NCBI RefSeq assembly: GCF_004341885.1
Contig: NZ_SLVX01000005.1
Location: forward strand, 1-64,000
DNA length: 64,000 nt
Origin: Shinella granuli
Lineage (GTDB): Bacteria > Pseudomonadota > Alphaproteobacteria > Rhizobiales > Rhizobiaceae
Reading direction: 5' to 3'
Below are positions 18,091 through 26,724 of this stretch, piece by piece. A program made the translations under genes and the position numbers. The notes under the pieces are model-generated. The model worked only from the letters and a program-made list of their open reading frames with translations, ran no database searches and had not been told where the DNA came from. The first letter of the stretch is position 1, and every line of letters starts with the position of its first letter.

Positions 18091-18966
18091 TTAGCGGGCA
18101 AATTTGCGGGCGCCGGCCACGCAAAGCACGATGGCGAGCGTCGTGGCCAGCATCAGCGGGCTCACGCGCTCATGCAGCAGGACGGCGGCGAGCAGGAGGC
18201 CGAAGAAGGGCTGGAGCAGTTGCAACTGGCCCACCGCCGCGATGCCGCCGAGCGCGAGGCCCCGATACCAGAAGACGAAGCCGATCAGCATGCTGAAGAC
18301 CGAGACATAGGCGAGCCCCGCCCAGGCGCCGCCATCGATGCCGGCGAAGGTCTCGGGCAGCGAGACGAGCGCGATGATCGCCATCAGCGGCAGGGAGAGG
18401 ATCAGCGCCCAGGAAATGACCTGCCAGCCGCCGAGCCTGCGCGAGAGCTTGGCGCCTTCCGCATAACCAAGGCCGCAGGCGACGATGGCCGCGACCATCA
18501 GGAGATCGCCGAAGAGCGAGACTTCGCCGCCCGAATTCAGCGCGAAGCCCACCACCGTTGCGCTGCCGATGCCGGAGAACAGCCAGAACAGCGGCTTCGG
18601 CCGCTCCCCGCCGCGCAGCACGCCGAAGATGGCGGTCGCCAGCGGCAACAGCCCGACGAAGACGATGGAATGGGCCGAGGTGATGTATTGCAGCGCCAGC
18701 GCCGTCAGCAGGGGGAAGCCGACGACGACGCCGAGCGCGACGATCGCCAGCGAAAGAAGCGTATCGCGCGATGGCCTCGGCTGGCGCAGGGCAAGGAGCA
18801 GCGCCGCGCCCAGCAGCGCGGCGATGACCGCGCGGGCCGACGTCAGGAAGAGCGGCGAGAAATCCGCCACCGCCACGCGGGTCGCCGGCAGCGAGCCGCT
18901 GAAAATGACGACGCCGGCAAGCCCGCTGCCCCAGGCTTCCATGGATGTTTTCATTGGCCCTCGCAT
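18091..18966 (-). CDS. EamA/DMT superfamily transporter
   Basis: 291 residues made almost entirely of hydrophobic helices, about ten, arranged as two EamA repeats. The first repeat contains FSGSLPATRVAVADFSPLFLTSARAV and the second FSMLIGFVFWYRGLALGGIA and QLLQPFFGLLLAAVLLHE, typical of the drug/metabolite transporter superfamily and usually linked to export of amino acids or similar metabolites. It is divergent from a MocR-type PLP regulator, a common genomic pairing that suggests control by that regulator. Starts at 18966 and 18954 both have purine-rich upstream sequence; I use the longer. Confidence 0.83.
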   Translation of the reverse strand: MRGPMKTSMEAWGSGLAGVVIFSGSLPATRVAVADFSPLFLTSARAVIAALLGAALLLALRQPRPSRDTLLSLAIVALGVVVGFPLLTALALQYITSAHSIVFVGLLPLATAIFGVLRGGERPKPLFWLFSGIGSATVVGFALNSGGEVSLFGDLLMVAAIVACGLGYAEGAKLSRRLGGWQVISWALILSLPLMAIIALVSLPETFAGIDGGAWAGLAYVSVFSMLIGFVFWYRGLALGGIAAVGQLQLLQPFFGLLLAAVLLHERVSPLMLATTLAIVLCVAGARKFAR

Positions 18967-19087
18967 TCATCCCCTTTTTACGCCAGGAGGGCTGGCGAAG
19001 ACAGGGGAGGAGCGATACAATTGAAAAGAACTGTACTGGTTCAATATACAATACAGATTGGGCAATTCTCCATGGGCAAGGCGGCCG

Positions 19088-19226
19088 CCCCTCACCCTAA
19101 CCCTCTCCCCGCAAGCGGGGAGAGGGGACGTGCCTCATGAACGGCCATTGTTTGAGGAAAACGGCACGGCATATCCCCTTCGCCCCGCTTGCGGGGAGAA
19201 GGTGGCCGGCAGGCCGGATGAGGGGG
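19088..19226. repeat. Intergenic mosaic repeat element, copy 1
   Basis: Bounded by CCCCTCACC at 19088 and GGATGAGGGG at the right end, so the ends are roughly inverted. Inside are two hairpins: CTCTCCCCGC-AA-GCGGGGAGAG on the left, and CCCCGCTTGCGGGG followed by AGAAGGTGGCCGGCAGGCCGG on the right. It fits the GC-rich mosaic intergenic elements (RIME type) common in rhizobia. A second copy is at 23753-23913. The rest of the 303-base gap between the divergent EamA and MocR genes should carry their promoters. Confidence 0.75.
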
Positions 19227-19269
19227 ACAAGCGCTTCATCAGCCCGCCTACCGCCCCTTCCAGGGAAGA

Positions 19270-20688
19270 ATGCCGGATACGAAGAGCGAGGACATGACCG
19301 AAAGCACGAGCCGGATTTCCGAGGTCATGGCGGCGATCAGCGGCCGCATCGCCGGCCGGGCTCTCGCGCCCGGCGACCGCCTGCCCTCCATCCGCCGCTT
19401 CGCCGCCGCCATGGGCGTTTCGCCCTCCACGGTGGTGGAGGCCTATGACCGGCTTGCGGCGGAGGGGCTGATCCGGGCGCAACGCGGCTCCGGCTTCTAT
19501 GTCTCTCAAATCGCCCTGCCCCCGCTGAAGCTTACCGAGGCGGAGACGCCGAAGGCGCGGGCGGTCGATCCGTTCTGGGTGTCACGCCAGTCGCTCGACG
19601 CCGATGCCGCAATGCTGAAACCCGGCTGCGGCTGGCTGCCGGCGGACTGGATGCCGGACGCGGCGCTGCGCCGCGCGATGCGGAGCCTGGCGAAGAGCGA
19701 CGGCGACCTCCTGTCCTATTACGGCAGCACGCGCGGCTCCTCGTTCCTGCGGCGGCTGCTGCTCGGGCGCCTCACGGAGGAAGGCATTTCGGCCGCGCCG
19801 GAGCACCTGATGCTGACGAGCACGGGCACGCAGGCGCTCGACCTGATCGGCCGCTTCCTGCTGCGCCCCGGCGACACGGTGCTGGTGGACGATCCCTGCT
19901 ACTTCAATTTCCAGGCGCTGCTGAAGGCGCATCAGGTGACGGTCGTCGGCGTGCCCTATACGCCGTCAGGCCCCGACATCGCAGCCTTCAAGACCGTGCT
20001 CGCGGCAGAGCGTCCGAGGCTCTACGTGACCAATTCGGCCATCCACAACCCGACGGGCGCGACCCTGTCGCCGCAGGTGGCGCACCGCCTGCTCAACGCT
20101 GCCGCCGGCAACGAGACGATCATCGTCGAGGACGACATCTTTGCCGATTTCGAGCCGGAGCCCTCCACCCGGCTTGCCGCACTCGACGGGCTCGACCGCG
20201 TCATCCGCATCGGCAGTTTCTCCAAGACGCTCTCCGCCTCCGCGCGCTGCGGCTATATCGCCGCGCGGCCGGATTGGGTCGAGGGGCTGGTCGACCTGCA
20301 GATCGCCACCAATTTCGGCGGGCCGAGCCCGATCTCCAGCGAGATCATCGCCCATATGCTCGCCGGCGGCGGCTACCGCAAGCACATGGAGGAGCTGCGC
20401 CGCAAGCTGGTACGTGCCCGGCGCGAGGTGGCGGAGCGGCTTTTTCGGCTCGGCATCACGCCCTGGCTCCAGCCACGCGGCGGCTTCAATCTCTGGTGCC
20501 GGCTGCCGGAGGGGCTGGATTCCGGCGAGGTCGCGCAGGCCGCCCTTGCCGAAGGCCTCGTGCTCGCCCCCGGCAACGTCTTCAGCGTGTCGCAGAGTGC
20601 GACCGGCTTCATGCGGTTCAACGTGGCGCACATGCTGGAACCGCGCGTCTACCAGGTCCTCGCCGATGCGCTGAAGCGAACAGCCTAG
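19270..20688 (+). CDS. MocR-type regulator (GntR HTH fused to class I aminotransferase domain)
   Basis: 472 residues. The N-terminal 80 form a winged GntR helix-turn-helix (LAPGDRLPSIRRFAAAMGVSPSTVVEAYDRLAAEGLI). The rest is a fold-type I aminotransferase domain with the PLP lysine in SFSKTLSASARCGY (about Lys319), the IHNPTGATLSP motif and the Asp-containing VEDDIFADF motif. MocR proteins use PLP or its adduct with an amino acid as effector rather than acting as enzymes. It is divergent from the EamA transporter, the likely target. The stop shares CTAG with the stop of the convergent permease. GGGAAGA precedes the ATG at 19270; 19294 is an alternative. Confidence 0.87.
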   Translation: MPDTKSEDMTESTSRISEVMAAISGRIAGRALAPGDRLPSIRRFAAAMGVSPSTVVEAYDRLAAEGLIRAQRGSGFYVSQIALPPLKLTEAETPKARAVDPFWVSRQSLDADAAMLKPGCGWLPADWMPDAALRRAMRSLAKSDGDLLSYYGSTRGSSFLRRLLLGRLTEEGISAAPEHLMLTSTGTQALDLIGRFLLRPGDTVLVDDPCYFNFQALLKAHQVTVVGVPYTPSGPDIAAFKTVLAAERPRLYVTNSAIHNPTGATLSPQVAHRLLNAAAGNETIIVEDDIFADFEPEPSTRLAALDGLDRVIRIGSFSKTLSASARCGYIAARPDWVEGLVDLQIATNFGGPSPISSEIIAHMLAGGGYRKHMEELRRKLVRARREVAERLFRLGITPWLQPRGGFNLWCRLPEGLDSGEVAQAALAEGLVLAPGNVFSVSQSATGFMRFNVAHMLEPRVYQVLADALKRTA

Positions 20689-21467
20689 CGCCGCTTCGCC
20701 AGCATGGAGCGCGACAGCACCACGATGAGGCCGATCACGACCGTCGCGGCGATGAAGAGGAAGGCGGCGGCGGCGATGGCGGGGCTGATGTTCTCCCGGA
20801 TGCTGGAAAACATCTGCCGGGCCAGCGTGCGCTGGTTGGGGCCGGCGACGAAGAGCGTCAGCACCACCTCGTCGAGCGACGTGGCGAAGGCGAGCACAGC
20901 GCCCGAGAGCACGCCCGGCATGGCGAGCGGCAGCGTCACGCGCCGGAAGACCGTGGCAGGCGGTGCGCCGAGGCTTTGGGCCGCAAGCTCCACCCGCTCG
21001 TCGATGCCGGCGAGCGCCCCGGTGACGCTGACCACCACGAAGGGCACGGCGACGACCGTATGGGCGATGATCACGCCAGCATAGCTGTTCGTCAGGCCGA
21101 AGCCAGCGAGCAGCACCTGCATGCCGACGCCGAGCACGACCGCCGGCACCACCATCGGCAGCAGGAAGAGCGTGCGCATGGAGCCGCGGAAGAAGAGGAG
21201 CCGGTTGCGCAGACCCAGCGAGGCGGCCGTGCCGAGCACCGTGGCAAGCAGCGTCGTGCCGGTGCCGATGATTAGGCTGTTGACGATCGCCCGCCGCCAG
21301 GCATCGGCGGTGAACAGCTCCTCGAACCAGCGCAGCGACCAAGAGGGGACCGGATAGGTAAGGATGACGCTCGAGGTGAAGGCGAGCGGCAGGATGGCGA
21401 TGAGCGGCGCGACGAGGAACAGGATCGTCAGCGCGGCGAAGGCGGTCCTGGCGAGCTTCATCGGCAT
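20685..21467 (-). CDS. PotC-like ABC transporter permease
   Basis: 260 residues with about six transmembrane helices, second permease of a spermidine/putrescine-type importer. The conserved cytoplasmic EAA loop reads AAQSLGAPPATVFRRVTLPLAMPGVLSGAVLAF near residues 160-192, and SLDEVVLTLFVAGP follows, characteristic of PotC/YdcV proteins. It is the last gene of the operon; its start lies three bases after the stop of the first permease. The gene ends tail-to-tail with the MocR regulator. Confidence 0.88.
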   Translation of the reverse strand: MPMKLARTAFAALTILFLVAPLIAILPLAFTSSVILTYPVPSWSLRWFEELFTADAWRRAIVNSLIIGTGTTLLATVLGTAASLGLRNRLLFFRGSMRTLFLLPMVVPAVVLGVGMQVLLAGFGLTNSYAGVIIAHTVVAVPFVVVSVTGALAGIDERVELAAQSLGAPPATVFRRVTLPLAMPGVLSGAVLAFATSLDEVVLTLFVAGPNQRTLARQMFSSIRENISPAIAAAAFLFIAATVVIGLIVVLSRSMLAKRR

Positions 21468-21470
21468 GGC

Positions 21471-22649
21471 CTATCGCCTCCCCGGTTCATCGGCGGAGAG
21501 CCGCGCATAGACACTGTAGAGCAGCAGCGTCGCGACGAGCAGCACGACGCCGAGCGCGCCGGCCATGCCCCAGTTCGCCGAGCCCGTGGCGTAGAAGGCG
21601 ATGATGGACGAGATCATCTGGTCGCCCGGCCCGCCGATCAGCGCCGGCGTGATGTAGTAGCCGATCGCCGAGATGAAGACGAGCAGGCTGCCGGAGGCAA
21701 CGCCGCGCAGGCTGAGCGGCAGAAGCACGCGCAGGAACGCCCGCCAGGGCGGCGCGCCGAGCGAGGCGGCGGCCGGCATCAGGTTCTTCGGAATGGTGAT
21801 CAGCACGGAGTAGATCGGCAGCACCATGAAGGGCAGCAGCACATGGGTCATGGCGATGATGACGCCGGTGCGGTTGAAGATCAGCGGCAGCGGCGCGTCG
21901 ATGATGCGCAGCCAGCGCAGGAGATCGTTGATCAGCCCCTGTTCCTGCAGGAGGATGAACCAGGCGGCGGTGCGCACCAGGAGCGAGGTCCACAGCGGCA
22001 ACAGCACGGCGCCGAGCATCAGGTCGCGCTTCCAGCCGGTCAGCGAGGCGGCGATGATCGCATAGGGAAAGCCGATGCAGGCGCAGGCGAAGGTGACGAG
22101 CGCAGCGATCCAGAAGGTCCGCACGAGGATCACCCGGTTGACGGACTGGTCGGCCGGCAGGTGCTCGATGCTGCCCGCGGCATTGCGGCCGAGATCGACG
22201 GCGGCGAGCAGGTTGCGGTCGGTATAGGGCGAGAGCGCATCGGCGATCGCCAGCCAGAATTCCGGCCGCTCCCAGCGCTGGTCGATGGAGACGAGGTCGG
22301 CGGGCGGATTGGCCGTGTCTGCAAGCGCGCTCGTCGTCTTCGCCATCAGCGTGCGGAAGCCGGAGCGGGCGCTGTTGAGGCGGCGCACCATGTCGCCGAG
22401 CGCCTGGTCGTCGTCGACGGCCTTGAGGTCTTCGATCAACGCGGCCTGCATGGGCATGGTCGGCGGCGAGGCGCGATCCCAGTCGGCCAGCACCGCGGCG
22501 CTGCGCGGCAGGAGGCGCAGCACGGCCGGATCCGACACGGCCTGCGACATCATGCTGATCAGCGGCCAGACGAAGAAGCCGACGAGGAAGAGAAGCAGCG
22601 GCGCCAGCAGGAGGAGCGACCGGCCGGTCCGGGAGGCGCCCGCACTCAT
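21471..22649 (-). CDS. PotB-like ABC transporter permease with large periplasmic insertion
   Basis: 392 residues, about 100 more than typical PotB permeases. The first membrane helix is at about residues 11-33; a hydrophilic segment of about 140 residues, rich in Ala, Asp and Arg, then precedes the second helix (VRTFWIAALVTFACACIGF, about 175-195). The EAA loop reads AAASLGAPPWRAFLRVLLPLSLRGVASG near 290-317. The insertion should face the periplasm and may contact the binding protein. The start overlaps the ATPase stop (ATGA, 22646-22649). Extended first loops are known in some polyamine/opine permeases of Rhizobiales. Confidence 0.87.
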   Translation of the reverse strand: MSAGASRTGRSLLLLAPLLLFLVGFFVWPLISMMSQAVSDPAVLRLLPRSAAVLADWDRASPPTMPMQAALIEDLKAVDDDQALGDMVRRLNSARSGFRTLMAKTTSALADTANPPADLVSIDQRWERPEFWLAIADALSPYTDRNLLAAVDLGRNAAGSIEHLPADQSVNRVILVRTFWIAALVTFACACIGFPYAIIAASLTGWKRDLMLGAVLLPLWTSLLVRTAAWFILLQEQGLINDLLRWLRIIDAPLPLIFNRTGVIIAMTHVLLPFMVLPIYSVLITIPKNLMPAAASLGAPPWRAFLRVLLPLSLRGVASGSLLVFISAIGYYITPALIGGPGDQMISSIIAFYATGSANWGMAGALGVVLLVATLLLYSVYARLSADEPGRR

Positions 22650-23719
22650 GGCGCGATGACCCGGCAGTCGCCGGCCGAAAAGCCCGCATAGACCCGCGTG
22701 CCCGGCGGGAATTCACGCGACCGGCGGCCGAGCTTGGCGATCAGCGGATGGGCGGCGTTCTGCAACTGCACGCGCAGGTGGTCGCCCTGATAGACGCTGT
22801 CGGTGACCTGCGTCTCCAGGCAGTTGCGCGCATCGCCCCGCGTCTCGCTGAGGTCGACCCGCTCCGGCCGGATGGAAAGGAAGACGGGCTGGCCGGAGGA
22901 GACGCTGCCGGAAACCGCCGAGACGATCTGCGCCCCGGACGGCAGGCGCACGGTCGCCTCCTCCCCCTCGACCGCCTCGACCACGCCCTCGACCAGGTTG
23001 GTCTCGCCGATGAACTCGGCGACGAAGCGCGTCGCCGGCTCGTCATAGACCTGCCGGGGCGTGCCGATCTGCTCGATCTTGCCCTTGTTGAAGACGGCGA
23101 CGCGGTCCGACATGGTCAGCGCCTCCGACTGGTCGTGCGTGACGAAGACGATCGTCAGGCCGAGGCGGCGGTGCAGGTCGCGGATATCGAGCTGCATCTG
23201 CTCGCGCAATTGTTTGTCGAGCGCGCCGAGCGGCTCGTCCATCAAGACGACGCGCGGCTCGAAGACCAGCGCGCGCGACAGCGCCACGCGCTGCTGCTGG
23301 CCGCCGGAAAGCTGCGAGGGGCGCCGGTCGGCGAAGGCCGAAAGCTGCACCATGTCCAGCGCCCGCTTGACGCGCCCCTCGATCTCCGCCCTGCCCATGC
23401 CGCGCATCTGCAGCGGAAAGGCGACGTTCTCGCCGACCGACATGTGCGGGAAGAGCGCGTAGCTCTGGAAGACGACGCCCATGTCCCGCCTGTGGGTCGG
23501 CACGTCGTTGATCGCGGTGCCGTCGAGCAGGATGTTGCCCGATGTCGGCTGCTCGAAACCGGCGAGCATCATCAGGAGCGTCGTCTTGCCGGAACCGGAC
23601 GGGCCGAGCAGGCTGACGAACTCGCCCTTGTCGATGCCGAGATCGAGATTTTCGACCACGCAGAGCGGGCCGTAGAATTTGGTGATGCGGTCGAAACGGA
23701 TGAATTCGGCCAAGGTCAT
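22646..23719 (-). CDS. PotA-like ABC transporter ATP-binding protein
   Basis: 357 residues. Walker A is GPSGSGKTT near residues 40-48, the Q-loop is VVFQSYALFPHMSV, the signature is LSGGQQQR near 140, and Walker B is VVLMDEPLGALD near 160-171. The C-terminal 110 residues are a TOBE domain (VFLSIRPERVDLSE). This is the CUT/PotA class that energises polyamine-, iron- or opine-type importers. I start at the ATG at 23719 (MTLAEFIRFDRITKFYG), since the longer frame reaches into the mosaic repeat side. The gene sits between the binding protein, separated from it by the mosaic repeat, and the first permease, with which it overlaps. Confidence 0.9.
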   Translation of the reverse strand: MTLAEFIRFDRITKFYGPLCVVENLDLGIDKGEFVSLLGPSGSGKTTLLMMLAGFEQPTSGNILLDGTAINDVPTHRRDMGVVFQSYALFPHMSVGENVAFPLQMRGMGRAEIEGRVKRALDMVQLSAFADRRPSQLSGGQQQRVALSRALVFEPRVVLMDEPLGALDKQLREQMQLDIRDLHRRLGLTIVFVTHDQSEALTMSDRVAVFNKGKIEQIGTPRQVYDEPATRFVAEFIGETNLVEGVVEAVEGEEATVRLPSGAQIVSAVSGSVSSGQPVFLSIRPERVDLSETRGDARNCLETQVTDSVYQGDHLRVQLQNAAHPLIAKLGRRSREFPPGTRVYAGFSAGDCRVIAP

Positions 23720-23752
23720 GACTCCATCGGAACGGTCGCTGGCGGGCAAGCG

Positions 23753-23913
23753 CCCCTCATCCGCCTGCCGGCACCGTCTCCCCGCAGACGGGAAGAAGGG
23801 GGTGTTGCACCGTTTTCCTCAACATATGCCTGCAGGCCTGTTTGTGCCCGATCCTTGCCGGGATTGTCTTCTCCCCGCCTGCGGGGAGAAGGTCGCGGCA
23901 GCGGGATGAGGGG
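23753..23913. repeat. Intergenic mosaic repeat element, copy 2
   Basis: Bounded by CCCCTCATCCG on the left and CGGGATGAGGGGC on the right, nearly inverted ends. The interior holds CCGGCACCGTCTCCCCGC on the left and CTTCTCCCCGCCTGCGGGGAGAAGG on the right, the same modules as copy 1 at 19088-19226. It splits the binding-protein gene from the ATPase gene of the polyamine-type operon and may act on the transcript, for example by stabilising the upstream part. Confidence 0.75.
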
Positions 23914-23938
23914 CCGTTCCGCCCCGCAAGCAGCAGCC

Positions 23939-24991
23939 TTACTGCGCCAGCCAGGCGTTGAAGCGCTGGGTCAGCGTTTCCGCATTGTCGATCCAGAAAT
24001 CGACATCGAGGGCGATCGAGTCCGTCAGGTTGGCCGGATCGGTCGGCAGGTCCTTGGCGAACTCGGCCGGAACCTTGGCCGCCGCTTCCTTGACCGGCAG
24101 GCCGTAGGCCACGAATTCCGGCAGCTTCGCCTGGTTGTCGGGCTCGCTGGCAAAGGCGATGAAGTCCTGCGCGGCGTCCTTGTTCTCCGCGTCCTTCAGC
24201 ACTACCCAACTGTCGACAGCGTAGATGCTGCCCGGGAAGACGACCTTGAAGTTCTTGCCTTCCGTGCGGTTGATGCCGGTGATGCGGCCGTTATAGGCCG
24301 ACGTCATCGCCACTTCGCCGGAGGCGAGGAACTGCAGCGGCTGGGCGCCCGATTCCCACCAGACAATGTTCGCCTTCAATTCGTCGAGCTTCTTGAAGGC
24401 GCGTTCGACGCCCTCTTCCGTGCCGAGCACGTCATAGAGCTCGTCCTTGGAGACGCCGTCGGCGAGAAGCGCGAATTCGAGCGTGTATTTCGGCCCCTTG
24501 CGCAGCGAGCGCTTGCCCGGGAACTTTTCGACGTTCCAGAAGTCCGCCCAGGACGCCGGGCCTTCCGCCAGCTTGTCGCCGTCATAGGCGATCGCCGTGG
24601 ACCAGACGATCGCGCCAACGCCACAGTCATTGACCGCGCTGTCGAGGAACCTGTCCTTGCCGCCCATCTTGTCCCAATCGATCTTCTCGTAGAGGCCGTC
24701 GGCGCAGCCGAGCGCCAGTTCCTCCGCCTCCACCTGCACGGCATCCCAGTTCGGCGCGCCGGCCTTGACCTTCGACTGGATGACGCCGATGCCGCCGTCC
24801 CAGGCTTCGTCGAGCACCGGCTTGCCGGACTTTTCCGCGAAGGGCTTGAAGTAGATGTCGCGCTGCGCGTCCTGGTAGTTGCCGCCCCAGGAGACGATGG
24901 TGAGGTCGCGCGCGAGCGACGGCGCGGCAAGGCCTGCCGACAGCACGATGGCCGCGGCCGTGAGCATTCCGGATTGAAAGACAGTCTTCAT
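23939..24991 (-). CDS. PotD-like periplasmic binding protein
   Basis: 350 residues with a signal peptide (residues 1-27, ending PSLA before Arg-Asp). The mature start DLTIVSWGGNYQDAQRDIYFKPF is the characteristic first strand of the spermidine/putrescine (family 1/8) binding proteins. Further landmarks are DAVQVEAEELALGCADGL and SAYNGRITGINRTEGKN. The ATG at 24991 is preceded by AAGGGGAG. The ligand is probably a polyamine, opine or hydroxy-amino-acid derivative, given the neighbouring aminotransferase and kinase; this is inference. The mosaic repeat lies downstream of its stop. Confidence 0.87.
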   Translation of the reverse strand: MKTVFQSGMLTAAAIVLSAGLAAPSLARDLTIVSWGGNYQDAQRDIYFKPFAEKSGKPVLDEAWDGGIGVIQSKVKAGAPNWDAVQVEAEELALGCADGLYEKIDWDKMGGKDRFLDSAVNDCGVGAIVWSTAIAYDGDKLAEGPASWADFWNVEKFPGKRSLRKGPKYTLEFALLADGVSKDELYDVLGTEEGVERAFKKLDELKANIVWWESGAQPLQFLASGEVAMTSAYNGRITGINRTEGKNFKVVFPGSIYAVDSWVVLKDAENKDAAQDFIAFASEPDNQAKLPEFVAYGLPVKEAAAKVPAEFAKDLPTDPANLTDSIALDVDFWIDNAETLTQRFNAWLAQ

Positions 24992-25202
24992 TGCACTCCC
25001 CTTTTCTTCGTTTGTGAAGGAGCCGGATGGCCCGGTCCCCGATGACGATCCTTTGTCGGACTGCCGGCCCGCCCCGGCCTTTGGCCTGTCGGCGCTGCTT
25101 GCAGCCTCTCCGGTCGTCGCACCCTTTCCCCTGGGCGTTACGACCGATTGATGCATTCCAGGTCTTCCCGGTCAACGGGATATTTTCCCCGATTGACGGT
25201 CG
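24992..25202. promoter_or_regulatory. Leader of the binding-protein gene with a partial GntR-type site
   Basis: A 211-base gap within the polyamine-type operon. It contains TTGATGCAT at 25148-25156, the core of the sequence that recurs upstream of the dehydrogenase and of the GntR gene. This suggests an internal promoter under the same regulator. I see no gene here. Confidence 0.4.
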
Positions 25203-25943
25203 TCAGACGTGCTGCCCTCCGTTGATGTGGATTTCCGCGCCGTTGATGTAGGAGGACGGCTCGGTGCAGAGGAAATAGATGGTTTCCGCGACTTCGCGCG
25301 GTTCGCCCAGCCGTCCCATCGGCACTTCCGCCGCAACCAGTTCGTCGGTTCCCGGCGAGAGGATCGAGGTCTCGATCTCCCCCGGCGCAATCGCATTGGC
25401 CCGCACGCCGCGGCGGCCGAATTCATGCGCCATCTCGCGCGTCAGCGAGGCCAGCGCCGCCTTGGAGGCGGCATAGGCGACGCCCGCGAAGGGATGCACG
25501 CGGGAACCGGCGATCGAGGTGACATTGACGATCGAGCCCTTCGCCGCTTCCAGCTCCGGCATCAGCGCGCGGGCGATCAGCGCCGTCGAGACGAGGTTGA
25601 CATTGAGCACCTGCGTCCAGACGTCGGCATCCGTATCGAGCACGCCGAGGCGGCTCCTGCCCGGCCCCTTGGGCGAAATGCCGGCATTGTTGACGAGCGC
25701 GTGCAGCCGGCCGTTCGGCAGCCGCTCGCGCACCGTCGCGGCCAGCCGGTCGATCTGCGAAAGGTCGGCAAGGTCCGCCTGGATATGGCTTTCACGGGCG
25801 GACGGCCAGGCGCATTCCTCGGAAAAGGGCTGGCGGGAGACGGTCAGGATGCGCCAGCCCTTTGCCTGGAAGAGCTTGACCGTCGCATGGCCGATGCCGC
25901 GGCTCGCTCCCGTCAGCAGCATGTAGCGGCGTTCTTCGGTCAT
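25203..25943 (-). CDS. SDR family oxidoreductase
   Basis: 246 residues of the classical short-chain dehydrogenase fold. The nucleotide-binding glycine motif is TGASRGIG near residues 11-18, NNAG follows near 85, and the catalytic Ser and YAASK are at about 135 and 148. The C-terminal SSYINGAEIHINGGQHV is the usual closing segment. It oxidises or reduces a hydroxyl/carbonyl substrate with NAD(P). GGAG eight bases upstream supports the ATG at 25943; the longer frame to 25997 has no support. It is first in the minus-strand operon with the ABC importer and is preceded by a candidate GntR operator. Confidence 0.85.
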   Translation of the reverse strand: MTEERRYMLLTGASRGIGHATVKLFQAKGWRILTVSRQPFSEECAWPSARESHIQADLADLSQIDRLAATVRERLPNGRLHALVNNAGISPKGPGRSRLGVLDTDADVWTQVLNVNLVSTALIARALMPELEAAKGSIVNVTSIAGSRVHPFAGVAYAASKAALASLTREMAHEFGRRGVRANAIAPGEIETSILSPGTDELVAAEVPMGRLGEPREVAETIYFLCTEPSSYINGAEIHINGGQHV

Positions 25944-25957
25944 GCGCGATCTCCATT

Positions 25958-25972
25958 GATGCTTGATACATC
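25958..25972. promoter_or_regulatory. Candidate GntR operator, copy 1
   Basis: GATGCTTGATACATC lies 15 bases upstream of the dehydrogenase ATG. It matches 26725-26739 (GATACTTGATGCATC) at 13 of 15 positions, and the two differences are compensatory purine swaps. The outer GAT and ATC triplets are inverted. Shared by the GntR gene and this operon, it is the likely binding site of that repressor. Confidence 0.6.
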
Positions 25973-26015
25973 GTAATAGGCCATTTTTGAATTGCAAGCC
26001 CTCCCGCGTGAAAGG

Positions 26016-26696
26016 CTATGCCCGGCGCGCCTCCCGCTCCCCGACCCCTTCGATACGCTCCAAGATCGGCTTGCCGCCCAGCAGGATATCGTCGACGATC
26101 GCCATCGAGGCTGCCGCCGGATCGTGGCGCTTCAGCGCTTCCACGACCGGATAGTGATGATCGATCATCGCCCGGCCGCCGGCGATGTAGGCGTCGGAAA
26201 TGTGCGGCCCCATCTGCAGCCAGAGCCGCCGCAGGATGGTGGTCAGCACCGGAAGCCCGGCGATCTGCGGCAGAAGGAAGTGAAAGGCCTGGTTGAGCTG
26301 CGTGCCCTTTAACCGATCCCCGGCCGCGATTGCCTGCTCGTTTTCCCGCAGGATCTGCTCCAGCGCCTGGATATCCGCGCTGGTCGCCACCTGCGCGGCG
26401 GTTTCCGCCGCCAGCCCCTCCAGACGGATGCGGATCGCCCGGATCTCCCGGTAGCGGCTTTCGCTGAGGCCTGGAATGCGGATGTCGCGCGGCGAGCGGA
26501 AGGTGATCGCCTCGTCATTGGCCAGCCGCAGGATGGCGTCGCGGATCGGCGTGACGCTGGTGCCGAACTGCTCGGCGAGATCGCGGATCTTCAGCCGGTC
26601 GCCGGGCTGGAACCGGCCCTGCATCAGCGCGTCGCACAGCGCGCCATAGACGACCCTGTTGAGGTTTTCGTGTTCCAGTGTCGTAAATTCAGCCAT
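26016..26696 (-). CDS. GntR family transcriptional regulator (FadR/FCD subfamily)
   Basis: 226 residues. A winged GntR helix-turn-helix occupies residues 5-70 (YGALCDALMQGRFQPGDRLKIRDLAEQFGTSVTPIRDAILRLANDEAI), and the FCD ligand domain follows, with metal-binding histidines expected around HFLLPQIAG and HYPVVEALKRHD. FCD regulators usually sense small organic acids and repress the adjacent catabolic operon. The ATG at 26696 fits the domain start; the longer frame to 26738 would run through the candidate operator. The gene lies upstream of the dehydrogenase/ABC operon on the same strand, and candidate operators precede both. Confidence 0.87.
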   Translation of the reverse strand: MAEFTTLEHENLNRVVYGALCDALMQGRFQPGDRLKIRDLAEQFGTSVTPIRDAILRLANDEAITFRSPRDIRIPGLSESRYREIRAIRIRLEGLAAETAAQVATSADIQALEQILRENEQAIAAGDRLKGTQLNQAFHFLLPQIAGLPVLTTILRRLWLQMGPHISDAYIAGGRAMIDHHYPVVEALKRHDPAAASMAIVDDILLGGKPILERIEGVGEREARRA

Positions 26697-26724
26697 GGAA
26701 CTGATCCACAAAATCGAGTAATAA

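Noticed and set aside
16366-19140. A 924-codon plus-strand open frame opposite the DUF883, GlxA and EamA genes
   Set aside because: It is rich in Arg, Gly, Asp and His, matches no domain and runs antisense across three well-supported genes. High-GC DNA gives such mirror frames routinely.
22748-25045. A 765-codon plus-strand open frame opposite the polyamine importer genes
   Set aside because: It crosses the mosaic repeat and three real minus-strand genes and has shadow composition.
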